This document shows, in pieces, positions 31,896-43,750 of a stretch of DNA of 64,000 nucleotides. The stretch is from Ophiodon elongatus (Eukaryota; Chordata; Actinopteri; Perciformes; Hexagrammidae). The translations under genes and the position numbers were made by a program. Position 1 is the stretch's first letter; every line of letters begins with the position of its first letter. Below the pieces are notes generated by a model that was given only the letters and a program-made list of their open reading frames with translations, did no database searches and was not told the origin of the DNA. The stretch is taken from assembly GCA_016806645.1 (NCBI GenBank), contig JACSYO010000714.1, forward strand, positions 234,501 through 298,500, in the 5' to 3' direction.

Positions 31896-34414
31896 TATGA
31901 GCGGGAGCAGAAACACAACGAGGCTGTGAAGGCGGACGAGTCGGCGTGATGACGTTTTGTTGTCTCACTGAGCAACTTGTGAGCAGCTGCTTTTTTTAAA
32001 GACATGTAAAAGCTTCAAAATCCACAAGTGGGATATTTACTGACCTGGTCTTAAGCTTGTGTTAACCACAGACCTTCTTTCAGGCATTTAACCAAAAACA
32101 CTGCAAAGTAAGCAGCTGAAAATGCCACGCAGTCCAAACAAACACATACAAAACAAACAAACTGAGGTGAGTCAACAGCCCAGATATACAAACATATGTG
32201 GAATACACAGACGGAAAATGTGGGAAGAAAAACAATGTGGTTTGGTTTGCAATCAAAACATTAGCTTTGTGTCTCCACTCAAGGCAAAGAGCGGCGACAC
32301 AAACATTGATAAAACAGGCAACATGTTATTCATGCAGGGCTTTAAAATCTCACAGCTCCATGTGGCTGTGATCACTATTCCACTGGGTTTGAATTAAGTA
32401 TTCTGTTAGGGGCGCTGCTTGCTTTTGTAGAGATGGACTTGAAGTTACCGTTGGGATTATTTGGAATGCAAACTTTACTTTATACTAAGTGAGCGATTCA
32501 TTAAGATGTTGAGCCTACTTTTTGCTGAATGCAACTCTGGTTACACATTCTGTTTCAAGATGATATATCTCACGACTCCAAAATCATCAACGTTCAGAAA
32601 GGTCAGTCAAGGATGAGACGTTTGACTCCTGAGCTGTTCGGCCTCACACTGGATTCCTGCATCATTCTGGTATCTTCACACGGCAGCGTTTGAGAATCTC
32701 CGTCTGTTCACGTGATCTACTTCATACTTGGTGGGTGTACTGATGGGGACCCAGAGGAGTCCAGCATGTTGCCTGCGTTGGGTGACAACCTGACAGCGCT
32801 GCAAGCAATCCGCCAGTTTGACAGTGGCATGCGCTCCAGATACGGCACAGAGCCGGGCAATCGGCCCGCTACGATCGGTGACGCACTCTGAGACAGGTAG
32901 CCCCCCTCCTCCCTACCCCTCCCCCGATAGCACTGGGCCCAAGCACCCAAGCAATCGGCCCGTTAGTTTTTGCAGTGAAGGTGTAAAGTATTGAAATTTA
33001 AGTTTTGAGATGAAAAGTCAGGGATCAGCAGAGTGATGACGATCAACAGGGAACACTTTACATTTTCATTCACAGAACCAGACCTCGACTGAGTACGAGC
33101 GAAAAGTAATAATTTCTGGCATTTTTTGTTGCACAAATATATAAAAACAATATTTAAAGGGCTGTGTGATTGCTGATGTCCGGGAGAGGCCGAACAACTC
33201 AAAAAGGAAAGTTTGAAATCGGCAAATGATCTGGTAATTAGGTTTATAGCATTTGTTTTGGCCCTTGACTCCAATAAGCACCTTTGTTCAACTAGTGTGA
33301 CTTTTTATATCATGTTCTTTAAATTACTTTTGCTTATTGAGTGGAAATAAGCTTTCTATTCGCTTTCTATTTTTAATGGTCTGCAAATGATCTCTCAGGG
33401 ATGAAATGGAAGTTTGTTTCCTGCCGTGCTGCGCTTTTCAGAAATGAGCTGGTCGTCGGGACAGCGGGGTCGACACCGACCGGTGACCGCTGCTCGACTC
33501 CACCACTAAGTGAGGAGGCGGAATCAGGCAGAAGGGAAATTGAGGGGTTTCTTGGTGGATCACGCTTCAGTGTGTCAGCACTTTGGGTTTCCAATTAAGG
33601 ACGAAAAGGACAAGACGGCCAGGCGGCTTATTACAAGTTGAGTTTTGTTTTACACTTTCGACACGAGCCCGAAAGAGGTTTTGAAGAGGAAACACCTCGG
33701 AGCGGGTGTACGCTGTTGTACAGGGTGTTGTTTTTTTTAATTACTATTTTTTTTCACCATCGAAGCTAATTTAGAGGTAACATTGGTCTTTGTACTCAAA
33801 CAGGCATGAAAATCAAAGTAATTAACATTTTCTTAAATATCAGAGAAGAATTCAATACAAATAGATAGCAAAACAACATAATATTGCAGTACTCATGTGA
33901 ATCAATATTCTTTTACACCCTTTATGAAAATGGCTGGGAAATTGGCTATTTCTTTTCTATTTCTGTATATGTAAAGTTATATATTTATATAGGTTTTTAT
34001 GCAGGCTATGCATCACTAAACCTGCCTCATTTGATGTTGGCATTAGAATTTATGAGGCGCAAAAATATACCTCCTTTATTATTCTCCCTAATGTATTCTC
34101 CGAGGATCGACTTTTCTTTTTAGTTGAGGAGAGTGGCTCCAATTGACAGCACTGATTTCAGGTAGATAAAAAATATATAAAATAGCTGAGTTACAGCACT
34201 GTGAATTCCTCAAAAATGAGTGGCTTAAGGATGACATATGCCTGGCGAAAATAATGCCGAGCCAAAGTTGTCAATATGCAAAACAACATCCTGTGTATGT
34301 GTTCTGTAAGCTGCAGAGAAACATATTTCCACTGGAATTGTATGGGTGTTGAATGGGTAGAGAAAAGCAATTGTGAAAGGAAATACCAGGCAAAGTGATT
34401 GTTTAGGTGGCAAG

Positions 34415-34418
<4 letters not shown>
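31896..34418. other. Unassigned sequence, no gene recognised
   Basis: Opposed frames at 33373-33598 (73 and 65 codons) cover a GC-rich patch but resemble nothing known. AT-rich from 33640 to 34180. The segment AATCGGCCCG occurs twice, near 32858 and 32953. Confidence 0.4.

Positions 34419-34443
<25 letters not shown>
34419..34443. repeat. (GT)n microsatellite
   Basis: About 24 bp of TG dinucleotides followed by GAGAGAG. Confidence 0.95.
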
Positions 34444-34448
<5 letters not shown>

Positions 34449-36029
34449 GCGGTTTTGTATGCAGGGTTTGGACGGCAGCTGAGGGGACTGATTAGCGGCA
34501 ACATCTTGTGCCAAGCTACAGTTATCAGTGCTGATTTCGCCCAGCTATCTGTATTCATGTATGCATGGAGCGACCGTGGAGCCTGAGTGGTGTGCAAAAC
34601 AGAATATCTTTTCTTCACAGGGTCGGTCTCAGTATTCACCCCTCACTGTTGCTATCTCTTCTGTCGCCTAAGTCATCATTCCCTCTGCTGATTCAGTTCA
34701 AAGCTGTGAGAAATAACGGATTCCAGATTCTCGATTTGTCATTCTTTGGTGTAGGACTCCAGACTGAAAGGAGTACATTGTTGGGTTGGGATTGTTAATG
34801 CCACTCTGCAGCCACCCACTGTAGCGGAACAACAGTCCTTTCCATGAATACAAACCAAATGACACAGAGGAAGCAAAGCGTCTCCGAGTGAAAGCGCAGC
34901 AGATGATGCAACGCAGTGCACCTGATCCCTCCTCCCTCAAATGACCCTTCGCTAAGTCCCACCCCTCAAACGCAGACTGGCCAATCATGGTCGTAGCATC
35001 AGCCAGCTCTGAACAGGGTGCAACAGTTATCTGACGCTGCTCCGTAGACTCATCCATAGTTTCAGATTGTCTATATTTTGATGCTGGTTTTGTGGATTTG
35101 TGGCTAGTCGTGGTTAAACGTTGTGTAGTAGTGACGCTCGTTGGAGGTCGGAAGGGGATATATACACGTTTCTACGTAAAAACCTTAGCACATCATTAGC
35201 AGAGTACCGTGGCACATCATTAGCCAGCATGAGCCTATCTCCAGAACGGTTCCGAGGATCTAGGCTGCTTCACACGTGGTAGGTGCAAAGCTGGGGACCC
35301 GAAGACGTGCAAGGGGGATACGCTAAGAATTAATCAACTTTGAACAAACATGAGAACGGAAATCTGTGCGGGGGCGGGGCTTCGAGTGCCGTTTACTTTT
35401 TCTGCTGTATGTACGTTACAACCAAACCCTTCTTCCCTTCCCCTGAGTCAATGAGCGATGAGACGCTTCTCGACACCGCCGCTAGCAGCACATTCCAGAA
35501 ATTACTAGTTTTGGTTCTGCTTATCAGTTTCCTAAACTACTCTTTCTGGACCGGGAGATGGTGGGCAAAGTGATACGTTTTGTTTTGTCTTGTGAGCACA
35601 CGAGTCGGGGTTTGGCCATGGGCCACTGGTTTTCTTCTGGGCGTAGCGGCCCCTCCTCTCCCTCCCTCTCCCTCCCCCTCCCCTCACGATAACACCAATG
35701 ATAATTTCGTCAACACGCAATGAGTTATTTTTGCATCAGCGGGAGCCGAGGAATCGGCCTGTTCTGAACGGGCACTGCATCGGCGTCCACAATTAGAGAG
35801 GACCGGGTTCAGCAGAGCTGCTGACTTCTGGAGGCCTCACACAGCCCACAAATGGAAAACCCCATCGAGTCAATCAAGTGGACCTCCCACTCCACTCGGA
35901 GCTGATCGCAGTGGAGCTGTTGTGCTGCTGCACTCACAGTAATGACGGCCCTGGCACAGAACCGTAATGCTCGCTCACTGCTACATTTGTTAACATGGAA
36001 ACATTAGCATCTGAATCTGTCCACTGAGC
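34444..36029. other. Unassigned sequence, possibly repeat-derived in part
   Basis: The segment 34920-35060 (CGCTAAGTCCCACCCCTCAA, CGCAGACTGGCCAATCATGG) has the look of a decayed dispersed repeat. A short duplication, GCACATCATTAGC, occurs near 35189 and 35212. A 77-codon plus-strand frame at 35340-35573 includes a hydrophobic stretch (LLVLVLLISFLNYSFW) but has no recognised homologue or splice support. Confidence 0.35.
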
Positions 36030-36310
36030 GTGGATTTGAAAAATGAACCCACTTGTGTGAACTCAACGCGTAACACAACAGAGGCGCGGCAGCAGCAGCA
36101 GCTGCAGGCAGAGTGGCGACGCCTCAGCGACTTTTCTAAACTCCCAGCGACAAATTTATTGCAAAGATATTAACATGCAAATTAGCATTTCACTTGTGGC
36201 CATTTCTAGCAAATATCCAATAATAAAAACACCTGCAGCTGAGAAAGACTCCAGAAAGAAATATTACTGCTCATTATAAGCATTTACATGATCAATATTC
36301 ATCGCACTGC
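36030..36310. promoter_or_regulatory. Enhancer-like block with POU octamer (candidate CNE)
   Basis: Repeat-free AT-rich DNA with TTATTGCAAAGATATTAACA and the octamer ATGCAAAT at 36175-36182, directly followed by TAGCATTTCAC. The motif set fits neural or developmental enhancers bound by POU-homeodomain factors. Appearance only. Confidence 0.33.
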
Positions 36311-36952
36311 AGATGCTGGGACTCATATTACCGTGTGATCTTGATAATACACATTCGCAAAAGTCCCTCCTGTTCACAAAGGCGTGTAAAGGGGAAAAAT
36401 CCACAGTGGGAACTCCTGGCTCCACAGTAGCTGCTAATGCTGCAGTAGTTAATTCACCACTCCGCCTCAGTGAAGCAGCAGCTTAGAAAAATGGGTCTAG
36501 TTCAGAGACGTATGCCAAGTCTCCCATTGCTCTCATTAACCAACTAAATAATGATGACAGTAATGACAGTAACTGTAAAACGGAGCTGGATGGACGCAGA
36601 CGGGCGACCAATTAAAACACTTGAATAAATGGGAACAGGAACAATGGATGCAGATTAGGCTTGGCTGGCATCTTCTCTTTTTCATACCTCCCTGGCATTT
36701 CACCAGGGTATATACGGTATCTGAGGTCACGTTGTCACTAAAATGAGAGTAGCTGTAGTACTTCACCCTTAGTATGAGTATTGGTATATTAATTACTAAC
36801 CTTGAGTTCTTGAGGCCTCCATGGTGAAAGGAGAATCAAAAAGCGAGTAGCGGAGACGATATATGGGTGGAGGCAGAACGGCAGTTGAATAAAATCCCGT
36901 GGCTATAAACGTTGGTATGATTTTTAAACGCCTTGGTATTTCGTCGCACTCA

Positions 36953-37562
36953 GACTGTATATAAGAGGTGGACGTAGTCGTCTTGACGTCACACATTGTG
37001 AACTGTCGTTTTTAAGCCTCAAGTTCGTCATTTTGGCCAACGCCATCTTGGATTGTGGCCGTTGCCATCTCTTTTTTTTGCACCAAGTGAACCGAAGGGA
37101 CCATATCTGGACTGTGGAGCCGTATACAGCTCTGGTAGCACCCTGTCAATCACACTTGGATTGCGGCTGTCGCCATATTGTTTTTTCCACAACCAATGAA
37201 CAGAAGTTACCATATTTGGAATGCAGAGGAGTGACTTAGAGTTTACGGCTCTGGTAGCGGCAGCAACCTCTAAATCATAGTAAGCCCACCCTAAAGCATC
37301 CCCTGCTTTATGGTCTGTTTGACTGTAAATGGACCATCATTTACTAAATGAACATCATGCTGTATTGAAGAAGACTTGAAACTAGAGATTGAGACATAAA
37401 CTCATGTTTACAATGTTTACTGAGGGAATAAATCAAGTGAGAAGTAGAGTCATTTTCCCATAGACTTCTATACAATCAGAAGAGTCGCCCCCTGCTGGTC
37501 AATAGCGACAATGCAAGTTTAAGGCACTTCTGTATTGGCTTCACTTTTCAGAACTGTATGTT
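36953..37562 (+). repeat. Dispersed repeat family A, longest copy
   Basis: Starts AGACTGTATATAAGAGGTGG and GACGTAGTCGTCTTGACGTC and ends near TATTGGCTTCACTTTTCAGA. An internal direct duplication of 108 bp starts at 37047 and 37155, with CTTGGATTG and CTCTGGTAGC in both units. The right half carries TTTACTGAGGGAATAAATCA and the GTCGCCCCCTGCTGG block shared with copy 1. Probably non-autonomous; class not assigned. Confidence 0.85.
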
Positions 37563-37789
37563 GCCTGGTCATCCTACCCAAGCCTAATGCAGATGCCTCC
37601 ATACAGGTCACAAAGGGTCATGTCCACCACCATCACCAAAACATGAAAATGAAGGAGAAATGGTGGAGCTCTAAAGTGTGAGGAATCCATGAAGGGTATT
37701 GAAGCATTTCTGAACTTTACATTGTTTTTCCTCTTCTAGCTGTAATCATACATTTTAGATCAAAGCAAGAATCATAAAATACCAATCAC

Positions 37790-37925
37790 TGAGCCCGTGG
37801 TGACGTCTTGTTTTGTCTGTTCAACAGCCCAAACCCCGAAGAGACTCGGTCCACTGTCCCAGACAGACTGAGACCAAACAATACTCACATTTCAGAAGCT
37901 ACAACCAGTGAATATTTGCTGGGTT
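37790..37925 (+). mobile_element. hAT-like element internal relic
   Basis: CGTGGTGACGTCTTGTTTTG, TCTGTTCAACAGCCCAAACC, ACTCACATTTCAGAAGCT and CAGTGAATATTTGCTGG match the inside of the same family as 18162-18500 and 52735-52865. Both ends are missing. Confidence 0.55.
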
Positions 37926-39059
37926 TGTTTTATATCTGACTTTGGAACTGAAATGCAACATACATTTCCAGACACCAAGTGGAGAGAGGACAACTTCAAA
38001 CCAAGCAGCCAATTTACTAGACAAAGATGTCCACTATTTCCCAAGATGCTAATTAGTCCCTTCGACATCCGAGGACCCAGTTGGACAGCAGCTGGCCGTC
38101 TGCATCAATACCAAGTGTATGGAATATGTTTGACAGTGGATGTCACACATATATGGAGTGCTCTGATTAGATGGAGTCTCTCAACAGAAAATCAGTCGGA
38201 CGTATCGCAATTTGTCCTCAGGCAGGCAAAGGGCTCATGAAGCGGAAAGGATGCAGGAATCCACAAAATTGTGGTTTATTGATAACTCTCCGTTAGTGAT
38301 GGTCATCAAGCGGTATGAAATGAATGGGTGCTGCTGAGAAAATAACTTTTTTATACATTTTTTGTGTCCAAGTTCTGCGATAACAAACGCCAGAGGCAAG
38401 AGGAGATGGGGGGGTCCGGGATATGCCCGCCAGAAATGTTCTTTTATATGGTGCCATGATTTTTATCCCGAGCTACGGCACCAATTAATGAAGAAAAAAT
38501 ATTTAAAAACATTTTACCTTCACGTCCTGAACAAAATATGTACTTATTTTAACTATCCAACAATATTTGAGAATAAAAGGAACACAAATATCTGTACTTA
38601 TTATCTTATAACTTAGAATTCTTGTCACTTTCATATTAACATAATAATGTGCGTGCACACTGTCTCTTATTCTGACTGCACACTGACAATCTGTACTGAT
38701 ACGCCAGAAGTCTCAAAGACAGACACGGTCCTCCTGCTGGGGAATGGAGCATTTTGCCCTCTGGCAACATTGCTTAACTATGTTCAATGTAAAAAAAAAA
38801 AGAGGAACAATTCAAACACTTCAGTATTACACTGAACAAACTCTTCCCCTAAAGAAAACAGGTCAAGACAGGCTATACAACTGAAAAGCATCTCCTCGGC
38901 TGTGAAATTGAAAATACTAAATAAATAGAATAATAAAAGATAATTGCGAATCAGGAGGAGAGTTCCAATTAGTTTCACCTTGGCTGCATGCCAATGTAGC
39001 TGTACTACTGTATGCAACCGGAACAAACTGCCAAGAGGATCTTTTCATGTGCCCACGGT
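37926..39059. other. Unassigned sequence, no gene recognised
   Basis: A 110-codon plus-strand frame at 37908-38240 begins within repeat sequence and has no recognised motif. The stretch 38480-38650 is AT-rich. Confidence 0.4.
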
Positions 39060-39262
39060 TGAGCTGCTATCTTTTTACAATGTCTTTATTCTATTTGATG
39101 TACTCAGTATTTTCTTTTACATTTTCTTTTTATCAAATTACTATTTTATGTACTTTGTACGATCTTTTAATCATATTCTATTTCCTTTTATTTATGTAAA
39201 GCACACCGAGTTGCCCCTGTATATTAAAGGTGCTATAAGAATAACCTTGCTACTGCTATACT
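39060..39262 (+). mobile_element. LINE/SINE-like 3' tail relic
   Basis: A T-rich stretch leads to TTATGTAAAGCACACCGAGT, TGCCCCTGTATATTAAAGGT and GCTATAAGAATAACCTTGCT. This is the tail plan of a common fish retroposon, also seen at 19910-20135. No coding remains. Confidence 0.6.
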
Positions 39263-39849
39263 GTTAATGCCAATTACTTCTCCAATTGTTGTATCCCGTT
39301 CCGAGGGGTATTCAGGCTCCACCGTTATATATTTGGTCTCGCAATACTGTGACTCCCACGCCAATCCGCCTGTTGTGCTAACCTCAGAACCCGTTTGCTA
39401 ACGACGTACGGCTAAAAGTTTACGGGCAGAAATCGTGCTAAATGATAATGGTTCCGCAATTCCCCATAAAATGTTTTGTTTTGTGTTAGCGGTAAAAAAA
39501 TAAAAAAATAAATGGACTATGACAGAACAAATAATTAGCTTTTGATAGTCTGTAGATGCAGCTCTGGAAAAGTACCTCCCTGGCTTTGCTAAAGTTTTAT
39601 TCATCTGGCAAACGTGATGTTTTGAACACAACGGCTAAATGATCAAATACGGGCTTCGTGCACACCCACAGGGGCGTATGGAAAGCGACGGCGTTAATAG
39701 TCCCTGGCTTTACAGTCATAACTGGATACAATACGATGCTAGTTTCAAACTCAGCATCCAAATGGGGCCACAAACGGCACACGGGCCATTAGTGAGCAGT
39801 AATGCCGCCCTTCCCCCTGGCACATCAGCATCTTTGGATTTATTATTGG
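39263..39849. other. Unassigned sequence
   Basis: No gene, promoter or repeat recognised. AT-rich around 39480-39550. Confidence 0.4.
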
Positions 39850-40000
39850 GCTCAACACCTCACTGTATGATGTAGCAGCCGTGCTGATGTGTCCCTGGAG
39901 ACGCATTGCAATAAAATGAACTGCCATTGTTTTCTCGCAGAAGGTTACAAATTGCCTCATCAAAGCCACAACATGGGTCCTCCACCTCTAGCCATTAATC
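39850..40000. promoter_or_regulatory. Enhancer-like block (candidate CNE)
   Basis: Repeat-free sequence with CATTGCAATAAAATGAACTG, CCATTGTTTTCTCGC (SOX-like CATTGTT) and ACAAATTGCCTCATCAAAGC (TCF-like ATCAAAG). Appearance only. Confidence 0.28.
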
Positions 40001-40589
40001 AGTGGGAGAGACGCGGGCGCCGCAGAATGTCTTTGCATTTTCCTCAGCTGAGACGAGCATCAGGCTGACAAGTGTTGTTGTTTCCACGCCGCTCTCGGGG
40101 GAAGACAGAAAATGAAGACCTAGTGGCGTTGTCGAGGCCAGATGTTTTAAAAGCCGGGACGTGGGAGATGACTTACTCTGCATAGTATGTTTTACTCAAA
40201 TGCTATAGATTTAGTTTGAGGCTGGGAGCGACAGCAGGTAGGCGCTCTGCCAGGGTTGATCGCTGACCCGTGCGTCAAAGACAAAGACGCCGAGTTAAAT
40301 GTCTTGCATTAGACACGCCGCTATTCTAAATGACGTTCTGTGATTTAAATCTTTCCACCGCCTTCGCCCTAAATATGGAACGGATCCATAAATGAACAAC
40401 ACCGCTTTGGGAATAAATTAAGACGAGCCGCGGGCTGAATTCTAATGACCGTGTTAACCTTTCGCTAACAAAGTTCCATTGACATTCACTTTTAAAAAAA
40501 GGGGAGCGAGTGGAGAGGGGCTCCTGTAATTTACACTTCCACCCAACTGTTCTTTTTTTAATCATATCCCACCCTCGTGTTCACAGCGT

Positions 40590-40745
40590 CTCGTTTCTAA
40601 TTGGGATGAGAGTTGCGAGGATGAGACACTTGAATTTCATTAAATTACCCAAAATGGATTTCATTCCAGACGCCCATGTGCAGCATGATTGGGCTATTTT
40701 TGGCCCATGCGTGTGTTTGAGAGATCTTGAACTCTAATTGTGCGG
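40590..40745. promoter_or_regulatory. Enhancer-like block (candidate CNE)
   Basis: CTAATTGGGATGAGAGTTGC, TTTCATTAAATTACCCAAAA, AGCATGATTGGGCTATTTTT and TCTAATTGTGCGG give several homeodomain-type cores with no simple repeats. A nine- to ten-G run at about 40749-40758 marks its right border. Appearance only. Confidence 0.3.
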
Positions 40746-42175
40746 AGTGGGGGGGGGGTACCTTCTTATGATTGGACCAGACACAGGTCTTCAGTGGGCT
40801 GAAGTGCTAATGGAATCCCATAATGCAGCATGCATGCAGCAAAAGACTAACTGGTTCAATTCCAGCTTGCGCTTCCACTGCAGCAGCCAGGGTTTGTGCA
40901 GAGTGTGAGTTATGCAAAAAGCCTGTGACACAACAGGATTTGAGCGCCGCTGCTCTTATACAACAGAGAAAAACAAACACGCTACCCCCCACCCCCCCTG
41001 AGTCACGGTCTGTGTGTGGCCAGTTAACCTGAAAACACGACGTTCAGACAGGCAACAAATGAAACTTCCTGTGCGGCTGAGCCCTCCGAAAGCCAATGGA
41101 ATGATCACACACTGCAGCCTTTTGCCATTTAGCCTCACACTGACTGAAATATCATTACGTCTGATGGGGTCTGTGAGTAAATAAATCCACCCCAGTCTGA
41201 CAGGGGGAATTCACTCAGAGGACGGACCGAGCAGTTGGGAGAACGCCGCCGTACCACACTGTTGTGGGAGGTGTGATATTCATGACACCTGTCATCTGAT
41301 GATACTGGCAGAAGATTCACACACTACTGAGCATGTTAAAAAGGTGGCCAGTGCTATCGAATCCAGCCTGGCTAACACATAACGACAGCGGCAGCCAAAC
41401 TTTGTATGCATGCTATGATCTTCTCCCAAATAGCAGACTGTTTTACAAGCTGGTCACAAGCAAGCGCGACAGCTCTGCAGCCTATTTTCCAAATACTATA
41501 AACACTTAACCGAAAGGCCTTTGCCATGCAGTGTATTTACTGAATTTTTATAGTTTTTTACATTTTGCGGATGCCTGCCACGTCTTTGAGGTTTTACCTC
41601 CCACGCTGAGTCAGTTCATGACGCGGAAGGATCGTAGTGACGAGGCAACGAATACCAGAGGGGACGTAGCAAGTATGGGAAGACTGTCTTCTCCATCAGG
41701 AACAGACTTCCTATTGAATTAAGAGGGAGCACTAATTAAATTAAATTATAAATTTATATATTTATAAATAAATATTAGGGGTGGGTGCCTGCGGTGTTAC
41801 AAGTTCTCAAGGTATCAACTGAAATAACCCGGTGTAGATACCTGCAATCAATCCTTTTTGTGCCCAGATCTATAAGAAAAAAAGATTATTTGGATGGTTT
41901 TATTCGCAGCCAATCGCCGCAAGCGTTCTTCAATCTAACGCAATATGTGATTGGCCCGCTACAGCAACAGCTGTGACCGCTGTGCAGCGCGGCGGCGATT
42001 AGCTCGCCAATGAGACACACACAGCTTCCATTCACACGATGGGTATCAAATGAACCATACTCAAAACAACCATGGCCTTACTCTAATAGTACCAATGCAA
42101 ACTTGACCAAACTGACCTAAATGCAGACGATTTAATTATATGGAAAAAGAATATTATGAAATATTGTATGAAAAA
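40746..42175. other. Unassigned sequence with an AT-rich palindromic patch
   Basis: No gene recognised. TTAAATTATAAATTTATATA and neighbouring bases at 41738-41775 form an AT-rich near-palindrome. The segment 41775-42060, with GGTATCAAC and GGGTATCAAATGAACC, may be a decayed repeat. Confidence 0.35.
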
Positions 42176-42450
42176 CAATGGTAAATGGACTGTACCTGTA
42201 CAGCGCCTTTCTAGTCTTCCAACCACTCAAAGCGCTTTAACACTACTTGTCATCATTCACCCATTCACACCAATTCATACACGGATGACAGGGTGTGCCA
42301 TGCAAGGTGCCACCTGCCCATCAGGACTAAACCAGTTCTCATTCACGCCGGTGGCACAGCCTTTGAGCAATATGGGGGAGTGTCTTGCTCACGGACACAT
42401 CACATGGACTGGAGGAGTCTAACTGACGCTCTTCAGATTGGAAGACGACA
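42176..42450 (+). mobile_element. SINE-like repeat, longest copy
   Basis: Begins AATGGTAAATGGACTGTACC, then TTCTAGTCTTCCAACCACTC, CATTCACCCATTCACACC, GCCATGCAAGGTGCCACCTG, CCCATCAGGA and AGTGTCTTGCTCACGGACAC. This is the same family as 12426-12545 and 26193-26335. The tRNA-like end is degraded here. About 270 bp. Confidence 0.75.
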
Positions 42451-43455
42451 CGCTATCATTAACAGTCAGTCCGCTAAAATTGTGAAAAGTGTTTAATAAT
42501 ATCCAGTTAGATGAATTCAAATGAACACAAACCTGACGGGCGGCGTTGTTGATGATGAAGGGGTACTTGAGTCATCTGAGAGGGCTGTGGGGGAACGTCT
42601 TCAAAGAGGTCGGGGAACCACCGAGCTAGACAACCAGTCAAACAGAAGGAAAATGTGGACAATAAGATGGACTGGTTGGCAAATACTTCATTACAAAGGC
42701 AATGATATCAGCTTCAGTTTGAGACAATGTTGACTCGCAGTGTGGCTTTATCTCTGGATCCTCAAAAGCTGTCTTTGAGAAAACCGAGGAGGGCACAACT
42801 GGGTCAAACTACGTTTTCAAACTGTGTTTCATTCCCCTTCCCACACCCCCTCAAAAAAAGAAGCCCAAAGGATTCTTTCTGTGAACCTCAGCCTGTAAAT
42901 CCTGGCTGCCAATCCAGCCCCAATCCCTCTCACACCGAGAGCTTTCCCGCCAAAAAGAAGAAAAAAAAGAAGAAAGAAAGAAAATTGCCGTTCCCACCGA
43001 GTGCGCTCTCGCGCAGTGTGAACTCTGAAGATGTACGTCCAGGCTTGATTTCTGTCCGTCGCTTATAATCATGGCGCCACACTTGTTGCCCGCGGAGCGT
43101 GGCTCGTCTTCCGTCAGGGCTGTTGTCGCCTCACCTCGATTAAGCAACGGTGCTGGGAAATCAGCCAGGGAGAGGGAGAACAATGGCACCTCCATAAACA
43201 CGGAGAAAATGTAAATTGGGGGGGGGGGGGCATCGCTCTGGAGTGATTACAACACATGGTGCACGGCCTCGCAAAGATGGGGGGTGCTTTACAAGAGTGA
43301 ACAATCCATGTTGTTTGAGCTTGACGTCTGCGTCTGCGGCCTTATTTGTGGGAACTGTCAGATAATCTTTTTTTATCAGTTTGATCAAAATGTCAAGCTC
43401 CTTCCGAAAATGTCACTTCAAAAACAACCTCGAATGGAATCCTCAAAGCAGTTCT
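42451..43455. other. Unassigned sequence with purine run and poly-G
   Basis: No gene recognised. It contains an A/G run at 42955-42985 and a poly-G run of about 13 at 43218-43230. Confidence 0.4.
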
Positions 43456-43458
43456 GAC

Positions 43459-43530
43459 ACGGGGGGGGGGGGGTGTGTGTGTGTGTGTATGTGTGTGTGT
43501 GTGTGTGGGGGCGGGAGGGGTTGGGGGGGT
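43459..43530 (+). repeat. Poly-G / (GT)n / G-rich compound repeat
   Basis: About 13 G, then about 34 bp of GT dinucleotides with one AT break, then GGGGGCGGGAGGGG and TTGGGGGGG. Combined Z-DNA and quadruplex potential. Confidence 0.93.
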
Positions 43531-43559
43531 TACAAATGAAGTCGGCGATGCTGCTCTAC

Positions 43560-43750
43560 GGAAACCAATATGGTGACAAACATTAGCTGCAGCCGCGTTA
43601 AGCTGGGGCTTTTTATTGCTGCTGAGAGAGTTGCAGTGTAAAGAGTATTACAGAGCAGACTGGAGATTATGCCGCTAATCTGTACCGACAACCGCGCTGT
43701 CATTGATTATTAAAGGCCCAATCCATAATCCAGAGGCACGCGGAGGGGAC
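43560..43750. promoter_or_regulatory. Enhancer-like block (candidate CNE)
   Basis: ACCAATATGGTGACAAACAT, GCTTTTTATTGCTGCTGAGA, GATTATGCCGCTAATCTGTA and CATTGATTATTAAAGGCCCA, with a following AATCCATAATCC, include GATTA and TAAT cores. Repeat-free. Appearance only. Confidence 0.33.

Noticed and set aside
35340..35573. 77-codon frame with a possible membrane segment
   Set aside because: The hydrophobic stretch arises from T-rich DNA, and neither homology nor gene structure supports it.
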